From Microthrixaceae bacterium (GTDB taxonomy: Bacteria > Actinomycetota > Acidimicrobiia > Acidimicrobiales > Microtrichaceae), in NCBI GenBank assembly GCA_020637215.1, contig JACJWI010000010.1:1-64000 (forward strand): a stretch of 64,000 bases of DNA, read 5' to 3'. The notes below the pieces were generated by a model. The model worked only from the letters and a program-made list of their open reading frames with translations. It was not told the DNA's origin and did no database searches. The translations under genes were made by a program, and so were the position numbers. Shown in pieces: positions 23,578-30,408 of the stretch (position 1 is the stretch's first letter; every line of letters starts with the position of its first letter).

Positions 23578-24840
23578 TCAGGGCTCCAGGTCGAGGTTGA
23601 GCAGCGCGATGGCGTTGCCGCGCACCAGCTTGCGGGTGAGCTCCAGCGGGAGGTGGCCCATCTGCTTGAGGGCGACCTCCTTGGTGTGCGGCCAGGTCGA
23701 GTCCGAGTGCGGGTAGTCGGTCTCGAAGCAGGCGTTGTCGACGCCGACCTGGTCGATGTTCTTCAGGCCGTAGGCGTCGTCGAAGAAGCAGCCGTAGATC
23801 TGGCGGTAGTAGTAGGTGCTCGGCGGCTCCGGGACCTTGTCGCCGATGCCGCCCCAGCCCCGGTTCTCCTCCCAGACCTTGTCGGCCCGCTCCAGCATGT
23901 AGGGGATCCAGCCGAGCTGGCCCTCGGAGTAGGCGAGCTTCAGGTTGGGGTACCGGTGCAGCACTCCCGAGAACATGAAGTCGGTCATCGACGCCATGGC
24001 GTTGTTGAACGTGAGCGTGGAACCGACCGCGGCCGGCGCGTCCGCCGAGGTGGACGGCATCTTGGAGCTGGAGCCGATGTGCATGTTCATGACCATGCCG
24101 GTCTCGTTGCAGGCCTCGAACACCGGGTCCCAGTAGCCGTCCGCGTCGTGGATCGACGGAAGGCCCAGGTACGGCGGGATCTCCGAGAAGGTCATGCCGG
24201 GCACGCCGCGGGCCGCGTTGCGGCGGATCTCCGCGGCGGCGAGCTGCGGGTCCCACAGCTGCACGATGATGCAGGGGATCAGGCGACCGCCGGAGTCCGC
24301 GCACCACTCCTCGACCTGCCAGTCGTTGTAGGCCTTGACGCAGAGGTCCGCGAGCTCCTTGTCGGCGGCCTCGTAGAAGCGCTGGCCGCAGAAGCGCACG
24401 AAGCTGGACGGGAAGCACATCGACGCCTCGGTCCAGTTGGCGTCCATGTCCTCGAGGCGGGCCTTCTTGTCCCAGCAGCCCTTGCGCATCTCGTCGTAGG
24501 TGATGGGCAGGACCTTCACCTGGTCACGTTCGAAGCCGACCGCCGTCTCCAGGCGGGTCAGGGGGAACTGGCCGCCGTCGTAGGCCCACCAGTCGCCCTC
24601 CATGCCGTCCTCGTCCGGTTCGAAGCTGAACACCCCGCCGACGAACTTCATGGTGCCCTTCTGGCGGAACGAACGGGGCGCGTCGTCCTGGTACTTGGCC
24701 GGGAGCCGGTCGATCCACACGTTCGGCGGCTCGATGACGTGGTCGTCGACCGAGACGATCTTGGGCAGCTCGTAGGTGGCCGCGTCGTCGGCCTGTGCTG
24801 CTGTGTCGGCCTGTGCTGCTGTGTCGGACTGTGCTGCCAT
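23578..24840 (-). CDS. Amidohydrolase family protein (ACMSD-like TIM barrel)
   Basis: A 420-residue metal-dependent amidohydrolase_2 protein. The first metal motif is SVDDHVIEPPNVW (D-x-H), a central His lies in MVMNMHIGSS, and the C-terminal Asp is in FETDYPHSDSTWP, so the metal site appears intact, unlike the paralogue at 6537. This group includes decarboxylases and hydrolases of ring-cleavage pathways. The N-terminus carries an imperfect tandem (QSDTAAQADTAAQADDAA) encoded by an 18-bp repeat at 24791-24837. The ATG at 24840 follows GAGGGGGA. An upstream ATG at 24891 lies 6 nt after a TAGCGT box and could be a leaderless start adding 17 residues. Co-transcribed with the ALDH gene. Confidence 0.8.
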   Translation of the reverse strand: MAAQSDTAAQADTAAQADDAATYELPKIVSVDDHVIEPPNVWIDRLPAKYQDDAPRSFRQKGTMKFVGGVFSFEPDEDGMEGDWWAYDGGQFPLTRLETAVGFERDQVKVLPITYDEMRKGCWDKKARLEDMDANWTEASMCFPSSFVRFCGQRFYEAADKELADLCVKAYNDWQVEEWCADSGGRLIPCIIVQLWDPQLAAAEIRRNAARGVPGMTFSEIPPYLGLPSIHDADGYWDPVFEACNETGMVMNMHIGSSSKMPSTSADAPAAVGSTLTFNNAMASMTDFMFSGVLHRYPNLKLAYSEGQLGWIPYMLERADKVWEENRGWGGIGDKVPEPPSTYYYRQIYGCFFDDAYGLKNIDQVGVDNACFETDYPHSDSTWPHTKEVALKQMGHLPLELTRKLVRGNAIALLNLDLEP

Positions 24841-24864
24841 GAGGTCGTCCCCCTCGGGAGTCGG

Positions 24865-24885
24865 GTCGGGGGTCCTGCCCCCGAC
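24865..24885 (-). promoter_or_regulatory. Leader hairpin upstream of the amidohydrolase gene
   Basis: GTCGGGGG and CCCCCGAC form an 8-bp perfect stem around a 5-nt loop, between the predicted transcription start (about 24891) and the ATG at 24840. It could affect message stability or which start is used. Untested. Confidence 0.4.
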
Positions 24886-24897
24886 GACCATTCTGCC

Positions 24898-24903
24898 ACG
24901 CTA
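24898..24903 (-). promoter_or_regulatory. -10 box of the amidohydrolase-ALDH promoter
   Basis: TAGCGT on the minus strand, 12 nt downstream of the KstR-type core and 6 nt before the ATG at 24891. The spacing is the same as at the alcohol dehydrogenase promoter. Confidence 0.5.
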
Positions 24904-24912
24904 GGCCAGAAC

Positions 24913-24926
24913 TGGAACGCGTTCTA
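24913..24926. promoter_or_regulatory. KstR-type operator before the amidohydrolase-ALDH operon
   Basis: TGGAACGCGTTCTA is a full match to TnnAACnnGTTnnA. It overlaps the last codon of the upstream SDR gene, so the operator has been kept despite lying partly within coding sequence. Confidence 0.7.
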
Positions 24927-25766
24927 GTTGTGCCCGGGGTCGGTCCCGTCGGCGTCGGGGTCGCCGCCCGAGAACAGCTCGAGCAGCGGGCCCAGCACCG
25001 GGTCCATCTGGGCGTTGGTCAGCATGGTCCCGCCGTCGATCACCACGTTCTGGCCGGTGATGTAGGAGGACTCGTCGGAGAGCAGGAACGCGATCAGCCC
25101 CGCTGTCTCGGACGCGGAGCCGACCCGGCCCATCGGCGTGCGGTCCTCGACGCCGGACCGGGCCGCCTCGTCGCTGACCAGCATGTCGTTGAGGGGGGTG
25201 TGGATGAACCCGGGCGACACGCAGTTGACCCTGACCGTCGGCGCCCACTCGAGCGCGGCGGACGACGTGAGCGCGACGGTCGCGGCCTTGGCCGCCGAGT
25301 AGGGCGCCTCGCCCCGGGTGGGACGCACCCCAGAGACGCTGGCGACGTTGACGACCGCGGACGGCTCGCGCCGACGCCCGGCCGCGACCCGCAGGAACGG
25401 GGCCGCGGCACGCAGGCACGCGTAGGTGCCGAAGAAGTTGACCCGCCAGATCAGCTCGACGTCGCGGTCGCTGTAGTCCTCGAGCGGCTTGAGGTTGCCC
25501 AGCCCGGCGTTGTTGACCAGCCCGGTCAGACCGCCGAGCTCGGCGTCGGCCCGGGCGATCGCGGCGTCGACCTGGTCGCTGGCGCCGACGTCGCAGGCCA
25601 GGGCCAGCCCCCCGATCTCCTCGGCCACGGCGCGGGCGGCATCCGCGTTGCGGTCGAGCACGCCGACCGTCGCGCCCTTGAGGGCGAGGAGTCGGCAGGT
25701 GGCGGCGCCGATGCCGGACCCGCCTCCGGTGACGACGATCCCGCGGCCCTCGAGCCCGACGCTCAT
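24924..25766 (-). CDS. Short-chain dehydrogenase/reductase
   Basis: A 280-residue classical SDR. The cofactor motif is VVTGGGSGIGAATC, an Asp in VGVLDRN points to NAD preference, NNAG is present, and the catalytic Ser and Tyr-x3-Lys are in NVASVSGVRP and APYSAAKAATVAL. The C-terminal ITGQNVVIDGGTMLTNAQM is typical, followed by an Asp/Gly-rich tail. It overlaps the upstream EthD-domain gene by ATGA (25763-25766), so translation is coupled. Its stop codon lies inside the KstR-type operator of the next operon. The substrate is not identifiable; the context suggests oxidation of an alcohol intermediate in the same catabolic route. Confidence 0.85.
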   Translation of the reverse strand: MSVGLEGRGIVVTGGGSGIGAATCRLLALKGATVGVLDRNADAARAVAEEIGGLALACDVGASDQVDAAIARADAELGGLTGLVNNAGLGNLKPLEDYSDRDVELIWRVNFFGTYACLRAAAPFLRVAAGRRREPSAVVNVASVSGVRPTRGEAPYSAAKAATVALTSSAALEWAPTVRVNCVSPGFIHTPLNDMLVSDEAARSGVEDRTPMGRVGSASETAGLIAFLLSDESSYITGQNVVIDGGTMLTNAQMDPVLGPLLELFSGGDPDADGTDPGHN

Positions 25767-26152
25767 GACCGCTCCCCCGTCGCCGGTCCCGGCGATACCG
25801 CTCCCGGCCCGTCGATCACGACCGTCGGCTCCTCGGTGATCACGAACTCGATGGCGTCGATGTCGAGGAAACGTCTCTCGTCGGGGGCGATCAGCTCCTG
25901 GTAGGCGGGTTCGGAGATGAAGGCGACGAAGTCGTCGATGCTGTCGAACCACTGGACCGCCACGCCGTCGACGCCGTCGGTGCCCGACAGGGCGTCCGGG
26001 CGGTGCCGGGGGTGCTGCTCGTAGCGGACGACGTGGCGGGCCAGCTCCGGGGTCGACGCGATCAGGGGGCCGTGGACGTCTCGCCAGTGGGCGCGGAACT
26101 CCTCGGGCCCGAGCCCCGGTCGCCGCCGGAGCAGCGCGAACAACTTCACCAT
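25763..26152 (-). CDS. EthD-domain protein (dimeric alpha/beta barrel)
   Basis: A 129-residue protein with an EthD-type ferredoxin-like domain. The signature is LRRRPGLGPEEFRAHWRDVH then GPL, with the conserved H-W-x-x-x-H-G-P. EthD proteins often accompany degradation operons for ethers or aromatic compounds, and some act as isomerases or monooxygenase accessories. AVQWFDSIDDFVAFISEPAY is the second helix region. The ATG at 26152 has AGGGGG upstream. Its TGA overlaps the ATG of the SDR gene by ATGA, so it is first in that operon. The exact role is unknown. Confidence 0.8.
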   Translation of the reverse strand: MVKLFALLRRRPGLGPEEFRAHWRDVHGPLIASTPELARHVVRYEQHPRHRPDALSGTDGVDGVAVQWFDSIDDFVAFISEPAYQELIAPDERRFLDIDAIEFVITEEPTVVIDGPGAVSPGPATGERS

Positions 26153-26324
26153 CGGTGGCCCCCTGTGGTCCGAGTCGGTGGACGACGTGGGTGCTCCCGG
26201 ATCGGCGTTCGTCGGTGGGTTGCCGACCGGTTGCCCGCGTCCGGTCCGCAAGCTACGCGATCGACGCGACCGGGACGGGGGCGGGCGGATCCATCTTCAC
26301 GGCCCCCGGCTCGGGGCCCGGCGT

Positions 26325-26330
26325 TAGAGT
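26325..26330 (+). promoter_or_regulatory. -10 box of a leaderless promoter (cNMP-binding gene)
   Basis: TAGAGT, a TANNNT match, ends 7 nt before the GTG at 26338. Inferred. Confidence 0.45.
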
Positions 26331-26337
26331 CGCCCGC

Positions 26338-26790
26338 GTGACACCGCGCAAGGACACCCATTCGCAGATCCGCACCCTCCCGATCTTCGCCGGATGCACC
26401 GAGGCCGAGCTCGACGAGATCGACCGGTTGGCCGACGAGGTCCACATCAGCGCGGGTCGGACGCTGATGCGCCAGGGCGACCTGGGCCAGGAGTTCGCGG
26501 TGATCATCAGCGGCGAGGCCGACGTGGTCAAGGACGGTCAGGTCGTCGCGTCGCTCGGGCCCGGCGCCTACTTCGGCGAGGTGGCGCTGCTCGACGCGGT
26601 GACGCGCACCGCCTCGATCGTCGCCCGAACCGACATGGTGCTCGAGGTCATCGACCGCCGCGGCTTCAACACCCTGCTCGACGACCTGCCCCGGCTGTCG
26701 CGCTCGATGCTGCTCGGCACCGCCAAGCGCCTGGCCGAGCTCGAGGACGAGTGCACCCACCTCCGCCACCAGCTCGCCACCCGCAACTGA
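26338..26790 (+). CDS. Cyclic-nucleotide-binding domain protein
   Basis: A 150-residue protein consisting of a single cNMP-binding (Crp-type) domain. The beta-barrel includes GRTLMRQGDLGQEFAVIISG, and the phosphate-binding cassette reads GAYFGEVALLDAVTRTASIV, with the conserved F-G-E and R-T-A. A C-terminal helix follows (LAELEDECTHLRHQL). There is no helix-turn-helix, so it is not a Crp-type transcription factor on its own; it may sense cAMP or act as a partner subunit. The GTG at 26338 is supported by the leaderless -10 box. An imperfect inverted repeat follows the stop, before the yccF-like gene on the same strand. Confidence 0.8.
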   Translation: MTPRKDTHSQIRTLPIFAGCTEAELDEIDRLADEVHISAGRTLMRQGDLGQEFAVIISGEADVVKDGQVVASLGPGAYFGEVALLDAVTRTASIVARTDMVLEVIDRRGFNTLLDDLPRLSRSMLLGTAKRLAELEDECTHLRHQLATRN

Positions 26791-26801
26791 CCCAGCACCG
26801 C

Positions 26802-26850
26802 GTTCTGACGACAAGTCACGACACTGGCGGTACTCAACTGTCATCAGAAC
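26802..26850 (+). terminator. Imperfect inverted repeat after the cNMP-binding gene
   Basis: GTTCTGACGACA at 26802-26813 pairs with TGTCATCAGAAC at 26839-26850 with one mismatch and a 25-nt loop. It may be a weak terminator or a decayed relative of the long palindromes elsewhere in the window. Confidence 0.35.
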
Positions 26851-26899
26851 CCGGCTCTCACGAGGACCGGCCACCCGTCACCGACCGCGGAGGTCACCA

Positions 26900-27301
26900 A
26901 TGAAGACGATCGGCAACATCATCTGGTTCGTCCTGTCGGGCCTGTGGCTGGGGATCTCGTACCTGCTCGCCGGCCTGATCGCGTGCGTGACCATCATCGG
27001 CATCCCGTTCGGGATCCAGGCGTTCAAGATGGCCAGCTACGTGATGTGGCCATTCGGCCGGACGCTGCACAGGCCCCGGCACCGCTTCCCAAGGGCGTGA
27101 TGAACGTCATCTGGATCGTCGTCGGCGGGCTGGGCTGGCCATCGAGCACGTCCTGCTCGGAGCGATCCTGTGCGTGACCATCATCGGGATCCCTTCGGAT
27201 CAAGAACTTCTCGATGGCCAGCTGGCGCTGTTCCCTTCGACTACCCGTCGGCCCCACTCGGACCGGGTGCCGCCGAATCCGGACCGGTCGTCGAGACCTG
27301 A
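26900..27301 (+). pseudogene. yccF: YccF-family inner membrane protein, frame broken six times
   Basis: The first part reads MKTIGNIIWFVLSGLWLGIS then YLLAGLIACVTIIGIPFGIQ, a clear YccF start with the conserved C-V-T-I-I-G-I-P-F-G-I. The second half of the family is also present: MNVIWIVVGG, then IEHVLLGAILCVTIIGI, then TTC-GG-ATC, KNFSMAS and ALFPFD. Reaching each piece needs a -1 frame change, six in all between about 27070 and 27236, mostly within short C or G runs. The amino acids themselves are conserved and there are no in-frame stops from substitutions. That pattern fits missing bases in the sequence record better than natural decay. The restored frame ends at the TGA at 27299-27301. 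Confidence 0.7.
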
Positions 27302-27339
27302 CCCCGCCCGCCGCTCGTGCAGCGGGTCGCGGCCCGAGC

Positions 27340-28185
27340 TCAGGACGCCCGGGCGAAACCGCCTCGCTGGCCAGGAACTCCCGCAGGATCACCTCGGTCT
27401 CGTCGGGCCGGTCACGGAATGTGCCGTGTCCGGCGCCCTCGACGATCTCGAGTCGCCCGAGGTCGCCGGGAGCAGTTCGGCGATCTCCTGAGCAGCTGGG
27501 CGGGGCATCGGGTCCTCTGACCCGGCGAGCACCAGGGTGGGCGCAGCGAAGGAGGCGACGTCGTCGCGCAGGTCCATGCCCACGTGCTCTCCTCCGGTGA
27601 AGTCGACGAGCAGCTCAGGTTCATGATCGTGCGGGCCGACCGAACGGCGACGGAGTCGGGTTGACTCAGGTTGTCGCGTAGTCGAGCGCGGCGAGGTCGC
27701 GGTCAGCGCGAGCGTCAGGTTGGTCCGCAGGTATGAGCCACGCTTCGGTCGACAGGTCCCGGTCCTGGTAGGCGCGATGGAACGACGCCTCGGCCGCGGC
27801 GCCGCCCAGCGCACGGAACCGAGCGGCCGACTCTCGGTGTGGGAGCGGGCCTGGTGCTGGCCAGCACGATGCCGGCGCGTGCTCGGGGTTCCGTGCGCCG
27901 TATCGGATCGCCACGAAGCCGCCGAAGGACAGTCCCACGACGACCGGCCGGACGACGTCGGCGCGCCGCACAGGCGCACGACGTCATCGGCCCAGGTGTC
28001 AGGTTCCAACCGGACGGGTCGCCCCACCCGTCGCTGCGGCCGTTGCCGCGATGGTCGACGAGCAGCACCTGGTGGCTGTCGGCGAACCGGTCGACAGCCA
28101 ACTCGAGCGTGTCACCAACCACACCCGCGACCACTCCACCACCAGCAAGCACTGGCCGTTCGATGGTGGTGGTCCCGGCGTCCAT
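27340..28185 (-). pseudogene. Alpha/beta hydrolase, frame broken at several points
   Basis: Pieces of one alpha/beta hydrolase occur in order in different minus-strand frames. They are SHQVLLVDHRGNGRSDGWGD, WADDVVRLCGA, VVVGLSFGGFVAIRYGARNP (Ser nucleophile in G-L-S-F-G-G), HRAYQDRDLSTEAWLIPADQ, ASFAAPTLVLAGSEDPMPRP, and a C-terminal GHGTFRDRPDE-type stretch leading to ILREFLASEA. At least five single-base frame changes are needed. As in the adjacent yccF-like gene, the protein fragments are otherwise well conserved, so sequencing or assembly error is likely. The start is taken as the ATG at 28185, 7 nt after a TATGGT box; a perfect SOS box lies just upstream. The stop at 27340-27342 is tentative. 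Confidence 0.55.
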
Positions 28186-28198
28186 GCCCACCACCATA

Positions 28199-28214
28199 TC
28201 GAACACGTGTTCGA
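28199..28214. promoter_or_regulatory. Perfect actinobacterial SOS (LexA) box
   Basis: TCGAAC-ACGT-GTTCGA matches the actinobacterial LexA consensus TCGAAC-N4-GTTCGA at every fixed position and is a perfect palindrome, one base longer on each side. It lies next to a TATGGT -10 box and 14 nt from the ATG of the hydrolase gene. DNA-damage control is inferred. Confidence 0.6.
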
Positions 28215-28330
28215 TCACGCAAGGCCTGGGCCTGGCTTCGTCGCGGACGGTTCGGCTTCGAACACCCGCAAGACCCACGGCGCGAAGCACCTCCCGCGAA
28301 TGCGCAACCCACCCCATCGGTGGATCGAAT

Positions 28331-29275
28331 TCAGGCGGTCACGACCGGCCAGACCTCGGCGCCGAAGCGCTCGATCTGCTCGGCGACCTCCTGCGCCGAG
28401 CGGCCGATGAAGCGCAGCTGCCACTGGTTGGCGTCCAGTCGGCGGTACCGCGACAGGCCCTCGGCGATCCGCTCGGGCGAGCCGATCAGCGTCCACTCGG
28501 GCACGTCGAAGCCCGGGTCTCCGATGTGGATCGGCTCGACGTTGACCCCCATGTCGAACGCGGCCGGCAGCCCGGCCGCGGCGCGGCGATCGCGGATGCG
28601 GGCGATGCCGGCCTTCATCCCCTCCTTGGGAGGTCCCTGCGGCAGCCACCCGTCGGCGAGCACCGCGGCGCGGCGCATGGCCGCCGGCGACGACCCGCCG
28701 ATCCAGATCGGCGGACCCCCCGGACGCACCGGACGGGGCGCGACCCCGACACCGACCTCGGCGCCGGGACCTCCGACGGTCGGGTACTCCTCGGCGAAGG
28801 CGGCGCGGATCACCGGCAGGGCTTCCTCGACCGCTCGACCCCGGCCGTCGTAGTCCACCCCGAGCAGTGCGAACTCGCTCTCGAGGTGACCGGCGCCGGC
28901 GCCGAGCACCGCCCGGCCTCCCGACAGGGCGTCCAGGGTCACGAAGCTCTTGGCGACCTGCAGCGGGTGACGGTACGGCAGCACGTAGACGTGGCTGACC
29001 AGCTGGACCCGCTCGGTCTGCGCCGCCAGCCATCCGAGCGTGGCGATCGTGTCGTACCACGTGTCGGACATGACCTCGTCGGCCGGCCGGGGGATGGCGA
29101 CGTGGTCGCAGACCGCCACGTAGAACGCACCCGCGCGGTCCGCGGCGGTGGCGACGGTCGCCAGATCTGCGGGTCCGGCGTCGAGCTCCCATGCCTGGCG
29201 GTACGCAGTCGACTTGGACTGCACCGGTAGCTGTAGGCCCCACACGATGCTGCCCTCGGGGATGATCGCGGCCAC
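28331..29275 (-). CDS. LLM-class (F420-dependent) oxidoreductase
   Basis: A 314-residue luciferase-like monooxygenase-fold protein. Conserved blocks are AFYVAVCDHVAIPRP, RVQLVSHVYVLPYRHPLQVA, TLDALSGGRAVLGAGAGHLE and PPIWIGGSSPAAMRRAA. This pattern (the R/H-P-L-Q/F-x-A-K, D-x-L-S-G-G-R and I-W-I/V-G-G motifs) belongs to the F420-binding LLM group common in actinobacteria, rather than FMN luciferases. Reaction and substrate are unknown; such enzymes often reduce or oxidise C-C or C-N bonds in lipid and xenobiotic metabolism. The start is GTG at 29275. A paralogue of similar layout lies at 37202-38065. It is intact although its downstream neighbour is broken. Confidence 0.85.
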   Translation of the reverse strand: MAAIIPEGSIVWGLQLPVQSKSTAYRQAWELDAGPADLATVATAADRAGAFYVAVCDHVAIPRPADEVMSDTWYDTIATLGWLAAQTERVQLVSHVYVLPYRHPLQVAKSFVTLDALSGGRAVLGAGAGHLESEFALLGVDYDGRGRAVEEALPVIRAAFAEEYPTVGGPGAEVGVGVAPRPVRPGGPPIWIGGSSPAAMRRAAVLADGWLPQGPPKEGMKAGIARIRDRRAAAGLPAAFDMGVNVEPIHIGDPGFDVPEWTLIGSPERIAEGLSRYRRLDANQWQLRFIGRSAQEVAEQIERFGAEVWPVVTA

Positions 29276-29432
29276 GGTCGGTCTCCTGTCTGCCCCTGGT
29301 GCCGTCGCGGGTCCGACCCCGCGGCGCGGGCGGTGACGATGGCGTACGGCGCCGATCCTACGGACCAGCCGCGACCTCCCGGGTCAGAGCAGCCGCTGTC
29401 CGGCGATCTCGGCTCCGCCAGGCGAGCAGGGC

Positions 29433-29894
29433 CTACCCGAGGAGTCCGGCCGCGGTGGCCGCGGTGACGGCTCCGAGCTCGCGGCACGCGGCCAGGTCGT
29501 CGAGCGACGGAGCGCCGGTGACCCCGAGCACCGGTTGGACCCGACGCCACCGCAGCCCGGTCGTGATCTTCTCCAGAGCGACGAGACCGCCGGTCAGGTC
29601 GTCGTTGCCGTGCAGGTAGGCGGCGAACGGCCGTCCGACGGTGTCCTCCAGGCACGGGTAGTAGATCTGGTCGAAGAAGTGCTTGAGCGCACCGGCCAGG
29701 TAGCCCAGGTTCACCGGGCCGCCGACCACCACGCCATCGGCTTCGAGCACGTCCGCGGCCGAGGCGACGAGCGCCGGTCGGGTCACCACCTCGACGTCGG
29801 CCAACGCCGGGTCGGCCACGCCGTCGAGCACCGCGGTGAGCAGCGAGTGCAGGGCCGGCGACGGCGTGTGGTGCACCACGAGCAACCGCGGCAC
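29433..29894 (-). CDS. Flavodoxin-fold NAD(P)H-dependent oxidoreductase-like protein
   Basis: A 153-residue protein of the flavodoxin/WrbA-like fold. It opens with a strand and phosphate-binding loop (RLLVVHHTPSPALHSLLTAV). ADGVVVGGPVNLGYLAGALK then HFFDQIYYPCL is the second FMN-binding segment (G-x-P-V-x-x-G), and VALEKITTGLRWRRVQPVLG continues the fold. FMN-dependent reduction is the likely activity; the substrate is unknown. I chose the GTG at 29894 because it gives a normal N-terminal strand and follows the upstream GGDEF-like gene by 14 nt with GCAGGG as a possible ribosome-binding site. The two genes form an operon. Confidence 0.7.
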   Translation of the reverse strand: MPRLLVVHHTPSPALHSLLTAVLDGVADPALADVEVVTRPALVASAADVLEADGVVVGGPVNLGYLAGALKHFFDQIYYPCLEDTVGRPFAAYLHGNDDLTGGLVALEKITTGLRWRRVQPVLGVTGAPSLDDLAACRELGAVTAATAAGLLG

Positions 29895-29908
29895 CGCAGG
29901 AACCCTGC

Positions 29909-30352
29909 TCAGTCGACGAGTCGGCCCAGGTCCGACTCGGCGTCGACGACCAGCGACTCCCCGGTCGCGCCCTCGGCGAAGTACGCAGACCCCACGTCGA
30001 GCACCAGCGACACCGCGTCGCCGCCGATGTCGACGGGGAAGGCGGCGCCGCCACGGATCCGCTCCAGGACCCCACCGGCGGCGTCGGGGGCCAGGCCGCC
30101 GCAACCGACCAGGAACCGGGCCGGCGGCTCGAAGCCGAGCACGTCACGACCGCGCACCACCCGGTCCAGTCGTCCCTCGAGCTCCCGGAGTGCCCGTTGC
30201 GCCCCGACGGGATCAGATCCGACCAACCCGTCGAAGCCGGCGACCTGCACCGCGAACACCGCGGGGGTCGACCCGTTGCGGACGAGCTCGTCGACCTGAT
30301 CGACCACGGCTCCTCGCCGCGGCAGCTTGCTGGGCCCCAGGTCGTCCGCCAT
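29909..30352 (-). CDS. Degenerate GGDEF-domain protein
   Basis: A 147-residue protein whose helix/strand order matches a minimal GGDEF (diguanylate cyclase) domain: PAVFAVQVAGFDGLVGSDPV (normally D-L-D-x-F-K), ALRELEGRLDRVVRGRDVLG, then a strand where R-x-G-G-D-E-F is expected, and later FPVDIGGDAVSLVLDVGSAY (the S-x-G-I/V-A strand). The GGDEF motif itself is replaced by FEPPARFLVG, so no catalytic or I-site residues remain. It cannot make cyclic di-GMP and may be a structural or binding remnant. The ATG at 30352 is the first clear start. It precedes the flavodoxin-fold gene by 14 nt. The family assignment is by pattern and moderately sure. Confidence 0.5.
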   Translation of the reverse strand: MADDLGPSKLPRRGAVVDQVDELVRNGSTPAVFAVQVAGFDGLVGSDPVGAQRALRELEGRLDRVVRGRDVLGFEPPARFLVGCGGLAPDAAGGVLERIRGGAAFPVDIGGDAVSLVLDVGSAYFAEGATGESLVVDAESDLGRLVD

Positions 30353-30408
30353 GGGATCCGACGGTACCCCGCGACGCCGCGGTCCGGCGACGGGACCGGT
30401 TGGGCGCT

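Noticed and set aside
21027..23600. 857-codon open frame on the plus strand
   Set aside because: It runs antisense to yceH and the aldehyde dehydrogenase, both of which have clear families. Long antisense frames are expected at this G+C content.
26900..27301. Programmed frameshifting in the yccF-like gene
   Set aside because: Six shifts within about 170 bases, without slippery heptamers or downstream structures, cannot be programmed. Missing bases are more likely.
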